The position numbers were made by a program, and so were the translations under genes. Positions 24,588 to 39,500 of a stretch of DNA of 64,000 nucleotides are shown here, one piece after another. The notes beneath the pieces are model-generated. The model did not search any database and was not told the origin of the DNA. It was given only the letters and a program-made list of their open reading frames with translations. Each line of letters begins with the position of its first letter. Position 1 is the stretch's first letter. Where the stretch lies: contig NC_134644.1 in the NCBI RefSeq assembly GCF_030463565.1, forward strand, positions 149,569,967 to 149,633,966, given 5' to 3'. This DNA comes from Pelecanus crispus (taxonomy: Eukaryota; Chordata; Aves; Pelecaniformes; Pelecanidae).

Positions 24588-27500
24588 CTAAGAAAGAAAG
24601 AAAGAAAGGGAAGAATCTTCTAGGTTGTCTAAGTTTCAGACTCTAATGAATCTAAAATAAGAGCATTTTTTAGACAAACTGAAGATCTAGGAAGAAAACT
24701 AATAATTTGCATCTTTTCTTCTCATTTATGTCAAACACCAGGTAGGCTACATTTATATATACCTTATCTAAATTCTAAATAAATGCTTCAATACAATAAG
24801 CTGTATTCTGAGCAGTACAACTGAAGAGAGAGAAGATACTTTAAAGATAATGGTGAAAACATGAATGCTAGAGCAATGAAAGCGAGCAGTTTTTACTAAA
24901 AAGGAGAGACTACACTACTGAAGGAAGGATTTGAACTAGGACAGAAAGCAAAACTACTGTTCCTTCTCTGCCTTCTTGGAATTTTAAGAGGGAGTCAAGA
25001 GACAGGGGAAAAAACCTTAACCAGCGTTTAGAGCGTTAGCTGACAGGAAGGATGGTTACAACAGCAGCTGTAACATCAGAGAGGATTTCACAAAAAAATC
25101 CTGTGTGCCTCTTATTTTCAGCATTACTGTCATTCAGAATAGAAGCAAGAACAGATGGACACACGTATGCATTTGTGAATGCACAAGTTAATGGCCAGAC
25201 CATATACAGACTGAGTTGTACTAGCCATTTCCTGGAACTCACAGTTTTTGAGGATGGAAGGGAAGAACAGGGAAGAGAGAGGGTGACTGCACCAAGAACC
25301 AAGGAGTAGAGGAAACTCTCCACTTACCCTTCCAAACAAAAGGAAGATAAATAATGAGATGAACCACCATGAAGCCAACAATAAGACAACTGAGAAGGAA
25401 GTGAGTAAGACTTGTGGTCACTTACAGGTCAAGGAGAGCAAAAGTGACACACAGACTGGAGTTATAGCAAGCATCCTTGTTAATATATATTAAATAGTAA
25501 GATAAGTAATCAAAATCCTGGGGAGTAGTTTTATTTCCCCATATAATTTTGGCTTTTAGCCAGTTAGATTCCCTACTAGACTTGATTTAGGAAGAAAATT
25601 ATTGCAGTTCAGAAGTTGTAATTCATGCTTTTTTTTCCTTGTAAGAAGCTAGTGTGACTGCACGTCAGCACTGGATGAAGTAACTAATGTTTTCAACTTT
25701 TAGTTTGTGAGGGAATAACAGTAATGAGCAGACAGAAAAAAAAATTTGTTTTTTGATGACTATTTTGTTTTCACTCCTGTGATTTTTTAGCTATTGGCAC
25801 ACCAATAGGAAGATCGATGAGAATTTGATTGTCTAATGGACAGAACTTCTCTTACCTTTAAACTGTATTTTCAGATCCTAGAATCTATAAACATTTTTTA
25901 ACTAGACAAATCAAAAATAATTTTTTTTATATATATGTTATCTGATGAACAGATCTTCTGCATGATCTGTCTTCCCTTGTGTCTCTTAACTAGGTAAGAT
26001 TTCAGGACAAGGAATCCCTAAGCAGGCAGTAATCTCTCTTGCATGAATCCAGAAGAGATGAGCATGACTACTTCTGTTCAAAACTTAAAAATTCACAAGA
26101 CTGGGGATGGTGGCGTCACATGTGCCAGGGGGAGAAGGGCACTTCCACACTGGAATCCTCAATGGCTGCGGAGTGCTAATACAAGTTATTCCAATTAGAG
26201 TAAAAGCCACAGACAAGTTGAAGAATTCACACGTCCTGCATACAGTGAGGCTTTACCTTCAGCACCAAACGAGTGATGCAGCTGTGCAAAGAGCACCTAC
26301 AATTTATTCCCAGATTAACAGCTCACCTGAGGAAAGCGAGTAAGCATGTGGTGGGGAATGCCCATTATGTTGTGTAAGTAGTCAAATGTCTGTTTGAGTC
26401 TCTTTTTACTTGCAGTTAAAATCTTGGGGGTTTTAAACGCAATCTGTTGAATTTCAGTACGTTGAAAACCAAGTTCAATCTGACAAACCTGAAAGAGAGC
26501 ACAGTTTTATCTTCAAAAGTCAGCTCAGCAAACTTCGCTTATTTTAATGAGCCACTGAAATAAACTAACGCAAAATCCTTCTGCCCTTTGTCACACAGCA
26601 GCAAGAATGCAACACACAGTAACACCTGCCACTCCAGTTCTCAAGTCAGACAGTGCAAATTCTTTATCATTCTGGATTAAAGTGTAATTTGTTTATAGAG
26701 TATCCCCAAAGTAAAGATGACTTCTGTGAATGCTATGTGTTTTTCAGCTTGTCTGAGATACAAACAAAAAAGCTGTGTCTCAGTATGCACCGCAGTTACA
26801 AGCACAAAAATTCTCCCCTAAGAGTCTCTTACCAGTTTCAATACCAAGCTGTCAAAAGAGCCTGACTTTCTAGTTGTGGAGCTGTTGAGCTCTGTAAAAC
26901 ACAGCAATCAAATAGCTAGTGACTACTTTTGTTAGTGTATTATTTCTTTTGCTAATGTATCCAAGTTACGTTTTTATATTAGGGAGTATAATTTCAGTCC
27001 TGTAGTCTTCAGCTGAAGTCTGTTGAAGCTGAAAGAGATGTGTAGAATATGTGGTGTATTCAATTTATTTACAGTTGGTTAATGTCTAAAGTAAAATGTC
27101 TTTTTCACAGACTGCCTTGACTTCAATTATGGTTTCCCAAAAGGAAAACAAAACACATTTTTTCAATAAAATCATGAGCACTCCTCCCAAAGTGCAGAAT
27201 GGCAAGCAGTTCATTGAGTTGTTGAGAAAGGAATTCAGCATACAAGAGTGTCTGGTAACTCAGCCATTTCTTCTATCCTCCAGTGACATTTACAAGCAGC
27301 TTGTTTTCAGGCATGAAGTGGGTGTGCTTGTCAGTCAACATAACCAGACTTTCAAATCCAACTCAGGTACTTCTTCAGTTAGCAAAAAGGTGGTGCTTTC
27401 TGTTTTTCCACTTTGATGTGCCAAGACTGCAGCTCTTTTCCAAAACTGCCTGGTAAATACAAAGGGAAGGGCTTAGAATCTGGGTTTTGAAGCTACCTTA

Positions 27501-30500
27501 GGACTTCCAGATCCTTACGGGGAATTGTTCCTAGAGGTGACTATCCAGGTCTTTCAACTTCTCATTCTTCCCTATCTGCTTTATAAATATTTGCGTACCA
27601 CAAGAAATACTAATGAATTAAGACAGCATTCAAGTATGAAGAGATGTGTTTGCATTTTAGCAGTGTCTTCCATGGATGTGAGTTGGCAGGGGTAACAGTG
27701 CATTAAGATATACAACCGAGAGTAGACCTGATGTTAAATCAGTAGAGATGTACAGCTGGACCCACTGTAGAGGTAATTGTCGCAAGAATCTTGACCTTTT
27801 CTTTTCTGCTCTGTGAAATGGATCAGCTCTCTCGACACGAAGAGTGAGCTCAAGTCTAAGTTGCTTTGCCTGCACTCAGTTTGACAGCAAACATATTTAA
27901 TATTCAGTAACTCTCTAGACCACATATGCTAATATCCTTATGGCGTCAGCCCTAGCAATATTCAACATACTCTGTATGATTCCCATAACAGGCAGTGGTA
28001 ATGCAAGCTTTCCAGTTTTACCCTAGCAGTGAATCTCTAATTGTGCTTGATGAAACCTTCAGAGGATGGAATAAGCCATCCTTCAGCTTATTTAGCCCAT
28101 GATTGGTATCTTTTGACAACCAGTATCAGCTGCAGCAGTTGTTGCTAAGTAACAGCCTGCTCAGAATGAGGGATACCACCAAGTCACTTCTGAACTGATG
28201 GTTTCACTGCCTGCCCACCACCAGCTTAGGACATACAGGTCTGAACCCAGATTCTGAATCTGAGACATCCAACCTCCCGAAAGGCTGGAGGTTCTAAGTA
28301 TCAGTAGATTCTAATAGCGAGGACCTAAAAATCCTTCTTCTCTCTCTTGAACTTGTTAAAAATGTGCTAGACTATACACTTCTTGGTAGATAGACAAGAT
28401 AGTCGCATAGAACTGAGGATCTTAAAAATGCATTCATTATAATATATTGAATCCCTAGCCTGTGGAAACAATGTTCATTAAAAAGAAAGCACTATTAATT
28501 GGAACAGTCTGCTACTTTCCAGTCTCCTCCCTTACCACACACACATTTCAGATTGCAAGATTCCCAGTGTTAAATAGTTTCAGAGCAGTGAGTCTTTCTG
28601 AAAAATTATATATTTTAATTCATAGTTATGCATTATAGGATAATGGGATTTCTCAAATTGTTATACTACATCATGCTGTTTGGCCTAGATGGCTTTACAG
28701 CACAATAATTAAACCAATACATAGTTACATTTTCAAAAGGGAAAGGAGTCCCTGTGGGTTTGAAGTTATTTACCCAACAGTTGTTAATAACGACCATCTG
28801 CTATCGGACAATAGGTGTCAAATGCACATTTTGGCAGACTAGCTACCTGCCAAGAGGAAAATAATCAACTGCACATTTCTTGCTCCTAAATCCTCACAGA
28901 CTATCCAAGTTAGCAAAAAAACATAATAATTACGGCGGGGGAGGAGGAGGGAGCAAGCCCTGCTCTTCACTCCTTGTAAAGAAATGGGTAACAATTTGTG
29001 TCATCAGATGGCAACTTTTGGCAGGAAGGGACCCAGATGAAGTTTCTAACCTACATCAGAGTATAAGACGGAATAAGATACTGCTCCACATATGCTATAA
29101 GCTTGCAAGCCATAGCAGAAAAGAAATTGTTTAACAAAATCCTCAGGTATTTTATATCTCCACTAAAATTATTTCATTAAATTCTTTCTGTTCAGCATTC
29201 TCCTCCAGGAATTTTATCTTCTGACAACTCTTAAACTATGTGGACACACAATACAATTTTAGTATCTACTAATAAACTCACCTGAAGATTTTCTTTTACA
29301 GGCTCCAATTTGCCAGTCAATAGCCTTGGAAGACGAATTACCAGATCCTTTGTCTACAATTAGGGAAAACACAAAGGAAAGATTATTACTGAAAACTTGT
29401 CTGTGAATCCATCTGTGAAAGAAAGAGATCTCATATAAACTTTTTTTTTTCCCCTCAGTTGGAAGAGGGATGCACTTTCACTTGCATTTCATTTTACCTC
29501 TACACCAAAGATGAGTTTGCATAAAACAGCACTATATTAAGATGCAAAAAGTTACTCAAATATGTTCATTTGGGAAACAAAAAATAACATAGCTGTTATT
29601 TTATTAACAAGTGCCCAATCTCTCTCAGTGCTCAAGTTGTTTCTTCCCACCCTTCTTGAAAAAAGTAATCAAAACACTACCTCATAGAGGCTATAAAAGG
29701 ATTTTTCAGCTGCAGTGTAATTTGTCTACCTCAGGATCTGGTTAAACCATAGTATTATGGCAATACAAGAAATTATTCCACATCTCCTAAGCCATGTGAT
29801 TACTTGTAATTCGCCCTGAGTACAAGACAGTGACTAAACCCTTTTCCAGAGAGATCTCTTACCTCAAGCATGGAAAGGCCAGCAACAGGCACTGTGACAG
29901 CTGTGACTATTCAGCTAATAGAAGCACACCAGATTCCACTTGGAACTTGACATTTATTGCAATCCCAGCTACTGCAGGAAACAACTAACACTGCCCACTT
30001 ATTCCAGGAAAGTCCAGCTACTACCTCCTCTGAAGATCCCAAAGCATGGTTCTAAATACCTACTAAGCACTCACGAGTGAACCCAGGGGTTACTCTTGGT
30101 GAGCTGAGCATATGATTTGGCATTTACTTTGATATGATATTCACAGATTAACTCATCGTTGAAAAATAGTCTAAGTATATTGCAGTATCTTGAAGAGATG
30201 AAGAGAGCCAATTAATTTTCTATAAGTTAAAAAAGCTGCTTGCTTTTTCAGCAATGGATTCAGTCCTCTGACCCACCTCAGATAATAAAACTGGACACAC
30301 ACATGCTTGTTTGAAAATAACCTGCAGCGGATCATCTTCAAGAACTGTACGTCAGAACCTTTGAATGTTAGATGCCCATATTACTTCTACAGACAGTTAA
30401 AATGTTATCCTCCTGTAACCCTCTGCATTCCCATCGGTAATGTCAATGTTTGTGAATAGCCTCCAAACACTTAAGTATTCATATTCCAAGGCCTTACAGT

Positions 30501-33500
30501 TGTCACTGACAAAGTACCTAAAGACTTCAGTGTATAGTCTTTACCTGTTTTACACTGAGGCCAAGTTCGTTTTTGAAGAAACCCAGTCTGTTATCCAGTC
30601 TTTCCACTGAAAACAACAGCAAATATGGAGCTCTTGAGACCATCTGAGCAATTTCTGCCTTACCAAATTTTTTTGATTTTAGGTAAGCCACTCTAGAAAG
30701 AGAACAAAAACAAAATAAAATCCAGTGATGAAAATTTTATTGCCTCCATTTATTCAGTACTTGCTTAAATTCCTCAGTGATATCTTATAAACGGACAGAT
30801 GTTCTAGCATTAACATGCAACCCTGCCAAAAATAATTAGGGGGAAATCTGCAGTTATCATAAAAGCAAAATACCATCCCTTCCAATTAATTAGAAGTAAA
30901 ATAAACCTCAGAGCAGAATGTCAATAGTGAAGACAGATTTTAATTCCTTCCAGCTGTACTTAAGCAGATAACTATGTTAACGTACATTTAACTACCAGCC
31001 TGTCTCCTAGATTGCAAACACATTAATAGATCATCATAAGGTATGGACAAAAAGATATATACAGCCTTTTGCTATTTTAATGAATTCCATTTCTACTGCT
31101 GAAAGAACAGAGTACTATACCTCATACACCCCTGTTTTGCCAATAGCACTGAAGGAGAAATATCATACAACAACGCTGTCTGTAGAGACATTGTCCAAAA
31201 AGACATTTCTAAATCAGCTGAAGTTACTTTTGTTACAATAGGTCCCTACTTTCAGTCACTGGTCCAAGGGTTTAGTTACAAAACATCTGGTTGTCAGAAA
31301 GGAGATGGAGCTGACTAAAGTTTTTATGTTTAACAGAGCTTGCTTGCTTTCTTTCTGACTCAAAACTTTTTTGAAACTTTGTTGAATTCAGTGAAAGTGA
31401 AATCCTATTTCAAATACTACTTGCAGTAGATTATTACCATAGCTCCCAGGAAAAGGAATGGGGGGGGTGGGGGGGAATACAGCACACAAAAGAGACATGA
31501 TTAACCCACATGCCACCATTTACAAAAAAAATGATCTACAATTTGAAGAGGTTCCCTTTGGTTATAGATGAATGTATACAGAAGTATTTTCTGTCAGATG
31601 AACTTAGACCATACAAGAACTGAATTTATCTGGCAGCAATTAAGATACTAAATAGACTGCAGAATATTCTGCAGAAGGAGATATTCAGCTAAACATGGGC
31701 TGTGTGTTCAATCATGTCTTGAGAGAAAAAAAAAGAAAAAAAAAAAAAAAAAGAACCACCCAAACCTTCCAGTCACTACAACCTCCTTCTCCTTCCACAA
31801 AGCCTAAAAAATGAAGTAATCTAAGAACAAGCTCTAGAGGACCAATTCCTAACTGAGCAGGCACCTCAACACAGAAGGTAGCAGCCTAGGCTCCAGACAA
31901 TGCTGATGGAACTGGCTGCAGGAGCCTCAGAGACAAGGAGAGGTTAGGAGGGGGAGAAATGCAGAACACAACAGTAAACAATTGTCCCTTCAAAAATTAT
32001 GCCATTATGTTTTGAATGCTGCAGCTTGGCTACACTATACTTCTTCCATTCATTTTTTCAAGGGTACAGCTGCCAAGCATCCTAGAAACATAGCTAAACG
32101 AGCAGATTAAAAATAAAACCTTTTGGTTGTCCTGACCCCCCTCCACTTGTTTTCTGTTAACAAGTCATTAAGATTCAGACCTGAAGCATTTCATTGCATC
32201 CTGGAATGGCAAGAAGCTTAAAAGAGGGATGGCAAGATTGTAATAACCTGACTCTAGACACTGGTGTATTAAAGAAGCGCAATCATCCAACCCAACCAAA
32301 GTTTGAGATAACTTTGTGAGTGTTGGCACCAAGGTTAGCCCTCGTTCTACTACAGGGGTCAGCAGTTCTATGTAGCATGTTAACAGTTTTAAGTCATCAT
32401 TAACAATACCGTAAAACAAAGCATCTGGTGCAGCTGCACTACAGACACTGATTTGCAACTGTCAGAATTGTTATGAATTATGGAATGTGTTGACTTTTAC
32501 AGTGTTTATCTGAAGTCAAATGCCAAATCTATTGAAATTTGTGTTTTGTTTCCTGGCAACGTGGAATCCATAGCAATAAAACATTCCGGAGTGATGTAAC
32601 CAATACCATGTCCATCTGCACCGAAGTGTTTATGCAAAGGTGATACTCGGCTTTCAAAAGACAGCTATCCGAGACACATTCACTTCACAGCCTGCCATAC
32701 ACCCTCCACAGCACACTTACTTTCAAGCTTGCAGGAAAGCATTCACCAGTGCCAGAGACAAACTTACTGAAAAATGAAGCTGCAGAAAATGAAGAAGAAT
32801 TGGATTTCCCTGTTCAGCCCCTACTTTACTAACCAGGCAGTTCCACAGGACAGTCACTGAAAAGCAAATCTGACTTCCCAGGAGAGTTAGAACGTTTATC
32901 ATTGCAAAAAATAGTCTCTTCAGAAGAATATAAGCACCTCCGACACCTAGACTCAAAACTACTGCTGAAAAATGACACAGGTTCTTTTTGGATATTGTTT
33001 CTGAAAGGCCGCTTATTGAACAGGAGGATGGAAGAACAGAGAAGAAAGAAGAAGAGTCAGGTCTTGTTAGACATGAGTCTACTAATGCACCTGTTTCCAA
33101 AAAGCCGTATTTTCAGATTTCTGTCTTGGACAGCTACTACATGCAAGAGCCAAGAGTTTTTGAAGACCAAGATGTTTTGAGTTCATTAGAAAGTGCACAC
33201 ACACACACACACGTTGTTCTATAAAAGAACTGCTGAAGTAATGCAAGCCTGTCTGGAGTAATTTTAAGAATAAAAGTCCATTTTCCTGCAATTTTTTCTA
33301 TAAGCAACACGCCTAATGGAAGTATGAATCAGAAGAAGAAAGTAATTCCATTTCAGAATCTTACAGGTTCACACCAAACAAATACAGCTGAGTACAGAAA
33401 GCTAGGATCTCTATGACTGCAAGACACAGGGAAGTTAAAAAAAAAAAGTACAACCCCATAGTCTGGTGCTGGTACCTTCAGTCTCTCGTGTCTTAATGGG

Positions 33501-36500
33501 ATCCCACCTGCAAAAATCTGGAAGGAAGTACTAAAGCAAAGGAACACATAGAGGCTGTTTGTATCCATAAACCAACAAGGAGGAAGAGTGGAATGCAGTT
33601 AGAAGCCACCACACCATCCCTAGGGCAAAGCACCTTTGCAAAAAGTGACTGTGGATTCATGAAAATATAGGCTCAAAACCTACATTCAGTTATTTCAGAT
33701 AAATGAAGAATTAAGAATAACTTTTTTTTAAAAAAATAGATTATCTATATTATTACAATACATTATTTCTAAGGTCTTGAATATTTTAAAAATTCCAGTT
33801 ATTTAACTTCAGGAAGATTATTCTTTAGAAGTGAAAGGCTTTCTGCCACAAACACAAACCTCATCTTTAAAGGTCTAGAACTAGTCCTCCAAAGTTAACA
33901 ATGCAAAAACACTAAGGACAGGCTTCTGTGAACAGATATTAACACTTAAAACTGTTAAGACCTCAATTTGACCAGCACCAGCACAGGTATCTCAGTCACT
34001 GCAGGATGAAGTCCGGCATCCTAGCTTAAGCCCACTGAAGGAACAGTTGAAATCTGCACTCACATGGCCAAGATGCACAGACAAGTGACAAAACAGTACA
34101 ATGACGGTTGATTTCTAACACAGGGAGAATGGACACCTGCTGTCAGTAACGTCTTAGAGCATGCTGGGTAGATGTCAGAGCTCCTCAATATTCTTGTTTT
34201 GACCACCTTTTCCCTTTAACTCAGCTACAGGTTTTTAAAGCTACTTTACACTGCAGTATTATCCCATTATATCTCTAAAACTGACCAGACAAAGATTTGT
34301 TAATGAAATAACAACTGCCATTAAAGAGGAAGTCTCACTGTTGGCAGAGAACAAGAAATACAATTACACAGTTTAATTTAGACAACACTCGAATTACTGA
34401 AATCAGCAGACTTCAGTCAACTTCTGACACAAATCCCATCGCTTTCCAAGTTATGCTGCTGGACGAATATGTGTATATAGTTGTCTTATTTCTTCAGTGC
34501 TTACTTTCATTCAAGTAGCCCTTATATTCAGAATGCAGCATTTTCTGAAGTTAGTGTTGTCTAATAAGCTAAACTGCAGGAAGTACAGTCTGCAGTACAC
34601 AGCATCTGGATTTAAGACATTAAAAAGAGCAGAGAGGAGTAGGAGAGGGTGATACAGAAAACAAAAGTTTGACAGTAAATAGAGAAAACAGTTTGTTTCC
34701 CCTATTGTCTCAGAAGAAAGACCCACAAACACACTGACATTTCTTAAAAAAAAAAACATAATAAAGAATTCCACCTTTGGTGTTTTTGGTACACACACAA
34801 ATAAGCTTAAAAAAACCAAAACAAACTCCACAGGGCAGCTAAGTATACAAGCTTTGGTCTAAGATATGAAATCTTCTAAAGAGACTGGTATTTACCCTTA
34901 TGCACAGACAAGCTGGGTGACACTGAGGAACTGTCTAAGGCCATACAAGTGTGAACACACAACAAAATTAGTTCATTGTAGTCTTGTGCTCAGTTTGAGC
35001 TGGACAACAGGAAAAAAAAAGTCACCAAACCTTCTGCTGCTATTAGAAGTAAACACAGAAGAGATCTGGTCTGCTTCTTTTACTGCCCAATTCACAAGGT
35101 ATTGGTAGACGTATCATCTAGAAGAGTGGTTTCAAAGCATGACTGAAGAGGTTAATATTTGTTCTACAAATTTAGGTAAAGCGTCAGGGACCAACATTTT
35201 CAAATCTAAGCTGACACAGGTAAAATAAGTGGCCTAGGGTGGCAAGCTGCTTCCTCTGTGGCCAAGAGATAGGGATGAGCAGTAAAATTTGTTAATGGAC
35301 AGTTTTCAGGTGGATCAGGGTGTTGACATGACTTATGATACCACCACATGTTAACGCTGACTGATGGGAAGGCACAGGAACATGGAGCCAGGGATCGAGT
35401 GAGAAAAGAAGCAGCAGCAACACAGCTTCAGACAAGGTTAAGCCATCTGGGAAACAAGATCTTCAAGCCAAAGGGCTTAACACCCTGCTTCTGTTTGAAA
35501 GGCATACCTGGTTTCTAAAGCTTCCAGATCTTCAGCAAGGATGTATGGATTTTTAGTCAGGAATGATCCCAGCTGATTGTCTTCTACACCCACATCCTTA
35601 AGAAACAGAAGTATTTTTCTTATATCTTTTTCAAAGTCCAAGGTCAGTAAGAGCTGACCTGCCTTTTGACGTTTCTCCACTTGGGATAAGTTAACTCCTA
35701 CAACAAAGAAAATTAGATATTGTTTTAATTCAATACAGACCCTAGTTCCTATAAATGATTTAGGAAGGTATGCTGAAATTTCTAGGACTGCTCCTTTTTT
35801 GCACTGATTTAACATGCTTCAATTGCTCAACACAGCAAGGTCACAACACCTTATATACTGTGGAAAGATTCCAGATAAAACAAGCAGTCATTTTAGACGC
35901 TTCTGCTAAGTTTATTTTTTGAAAGACGACATTTGCAGTGAATCCTGTATGTGAGGAATCAAGTACACTAGCACATGCCACATGTAGAGACCTACTCTTG
36001 CTGCACAGAAGGATGTGTGTAAGGAATTCCTGATTCCATTATACAAGGGAAGGGGACAATTTTGCAGTGAAGTACCTTTGGATACTGGCTCACACATAAC
36101 AATTTGTTACTGCGCAGAACCAGATCTCCCCCTCTCAAATACTTATTTTTCCAACCTCCTTCTAGTGTTCCTTGCACTTGTGGGAAACAAGGAGGTCGCC
36201 AGCAACCTTGAATTCAGCTATCCTTGCACAGTCCAGCACCTTTTTGATGAGAAGTAAGGTTCTCTTTCATCCCTTCCTCCTCGCCTCTCCAGTTTACTGC
36301 GCCCCACTTCTAAGGCTCTGCACAGCAACTGCTCTCCTTCCTTCCTTCCAAGGACAGAGAGCTTGTCCTGGTTTTGGCTGGGATAGAGTTAATTTTCTTC
36401 CTACTAGCTGGTGTAGTGCTGTGTTCTGGATTTAGTAGGAGAAGAATGTTGATAACACACTGATGTTTTAGTTGTTGCTAAGTACTACTTATGCTAGTCA

Positions 36501-39500
36501 AGGACTTTGCAGCTTCCCATGCTCTGCCAGGTGCACAAGAAACTGGGAGAGGGCACAGCCAGAAGAGTTGATCCAAACTGACCAAAGGGCTATTCCATAC
36601 CGTATGACGTCATGCTCAGTATATAAACTGGGGGAGGTTGGCCGGGGAGCAGCGATTGCTGCTCGGAAACTGTCTGGGTATCAGTCGGCGAGTGGTGAGC
36701 AATTGCATTGTGCATCACTTGCTTTGTATATTATTATTATTATTATCATTATTATATTGTTATTACTATCATTACTATTTTACTTTATTTCAATTATTAA
36801 ACTGTTCTTATCTCAACCCAGGAGTGTTTCTCACTCTTACTCCTCTGATTCTCCCCCATCCCATTGGGGTAGGGGGAGTGAGTGAGCAGCTGCATAGTGC
36901 TTAGTTGCTGACTGGGGCTAAACCACGACAGAGCTGCAATTTCTTTTGCAGCAAATTAAAGCATCCTTAACCAGCTCAAAAGAAGAGAGACCAATCAAGT
37001 TACAGAAAGTGCTCCCCACCTCTGGAAGCTATGGGAGATGCCTCCTTCTAGCATGCACAGCACTAAGGGACTAAAGCTAGCCAGACTTGTCTTCAACTAA
37101 TATAGCATTGCTAGTGAGTCTTGTGGTCCCCTCTCTTTTTCCATTCACCCTGGATAATGTTCTGTTGCCCTTAGCCATTGGTCACTGTTCCTATTTTCAA
37201 GTTTACAAAGAAACCAGTAAGATCAAAACACAAATTATAGACTCTCCAAAGCTCCAGATATAGGCAAACCACATAAACAAAATCACACATACCTAGGTGG
37301 ACAAGTTTCGCCAGGGTTTCTGAGTGATCAACATAATCTCGGAGTGTGGAAGATTGAAGGGGAAGAAGCGGTTCTGCAATGATCTGTACAGCTTCTTCCT
37401 CAGAAATCTCCTCCAAAGCAGACGAAGGTGGGATGTCATCCCAGTCTAAGAAACAAATATAAGGGTCCCAAATCCATTTTGTGAAAGACAAAGCTGCTGC
37501 CACCAAACGCTGTACAGATCTCTTAAAATCCATTTCAAAATGCAAGAACACTGTGCATGAGATGAACAGCCAATCTATTATTATTTGAAAACATACGAAA
37601 ACATAGACTCTGCTCCCAGTTTTTGTCTCTGTTCCATCTCCTTGTCATTGCCCATCAACTCTTGCTCATGTGGCCGATCTGAGCATAGTACCCAGCAAGC
37701 CTGTCTTCAGTCTGCTGCCTTGAGCACTGCAGACAACAGATCGCATCACCTTCTTGAAAAAGAACTTTCTTTCATGTCTTTATAAATGCATTCTTGCCTG
37801 ATCATACCCAGATCAAAGGCTGCTGCAAAGATTATTTTTCATAACCTGACAAGCCCGCTACTTTGTGCCTCTTCTGAATCTGATGTCTGAACTGCAGTTT
37901 TAACTTTCAAGGTATTTCACAGCCAACTCCAACCAAGCTGTCATGTCTTATCCATTACAGAATGGCTGACTGCCACTACCTCTAACAACTAAAGAAGTCA
38001 AGCTCCATTTCCTACTCATTAAAGTTTCCAAGTGAACATTATTATGCTTTTTTCCCCTTAAGTGTTCCAAGTCACAAAGCTCAGTGTCTTTTTAGAAGAT
38101 ATTTCTCTAAACTGATCTGTTTTTCCACTGACAGGAGCTCACAGCAACCACATCAAGATTACTGTTTTGCAGGCTGACTGCTAGCATCCACCTCAATTAT
38201 CAAACTGATTACTGATCAACAGCCCTAATTATAAACTCTTCATGATGGGGATTTTCTGCATCCTGTACCTTCACACAGTGACTTCCTAGAGACTAGGGTA
38301 ACACTCTTCCATATCAAAAAACCAAAGCCACACTAGAACTACCAAGGCAGGTTCCAAAGGTCCTATTGTTCAAGGAAGAGTTGCACAGACTAGCTCAATA
38401 GCTGTTGAAGGTCTTGCCACTTCTTTTTCTCAAAGGCTCAGAAACAAAAGCACAGTAAAACGTTTTTAGCAACACTTACACCTTAAATAGTAATAAGAAC
38501 TCTCTAATAACCTACATGGATATCAAGTATTTCCTTTCAACCTGTTGAGGACTGAACCAATATACACCAAGGTCCATTCTGGAAACACAGATGCCCTTTT
38601 TCTTGCCACTCTAAGTTCTGTTAAACATCCTATCAGGAAACATACCTCAACTTACCCTCCCAAAAAAAGTCAGAAATTATGTTTATTCCATTATATACAC
38701 TGCCAACTGGGCAAAATGCTCTACACACACATATACAACAGTAAGCCTGCTGGCAGATAAAAATCTGGCACGTAAATAAACTGCACCGCAGGTGCAGACA
38801 CATATGAGCTGGCTGACCTGTCAGTTCTGGTGCAGCACTGTTTCCAGAACCAGCTGCACAAACACACAGATCTCAGTTGCAGCTCTGAGCCACCCCAAAA
38901 ATAAGCTCTGTAGGATCCAAGTTGGCTGGGCTCAAAGCAGAATCTGAACATACAAGACTGCTTAGTAATCCGGTGCAAGTTTCCTCAGCACACTAGAATT
39001 ATGTTCAGAGGGTGGTATTTTTTTTATCCTCACTTAGATATAAAAGTAGAGAAAAGTGAGGCAATTTCCTCAGAGCAACACCACCAAGGCGACCTTGTAT
39101 CTATCGTCCTTTCCCCAGGAGACAGTTTGACGAGCATTTCTCATCAGGGCAGTGCTTCAGCAGGCTTCACACTCTGCTGCCTCCTGTTGTTCATCCCTCA
39201 TCATTCAAACGGCTGCTTTGTGCGAGCTGCTTCAGGGGTGGCCTCCCCACTCCTGCCCCCCCCCAAAAAAAAACTCCAACAAACAAAACCCTTTATTTTG
39301 CACCAGTACAACTGGTATGAGGGAAAGGCAAATGCTCAGGTGCTGCAGGTAGAGTTAAGAAAAGAAAAGCTCTTCAAACAGCAGCACCAGACTGATATTT
39401 CTACCCAAAACATATCTTTATCTCAGCTTAAAGGTATTCTTTATACGCTACAGTGACCGCAGGAATTCCGAGTTAACTATGGGGCTAAAACCAAGTGAAA

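Noticed and set aside
32168-32461. Idea that this open frame is an alternative cassette exon of MTERF3
   Set aside because: MTERF3 exon 3 ends in phase 2, while this frame requires phase 0; inclusion would hit stops at once.
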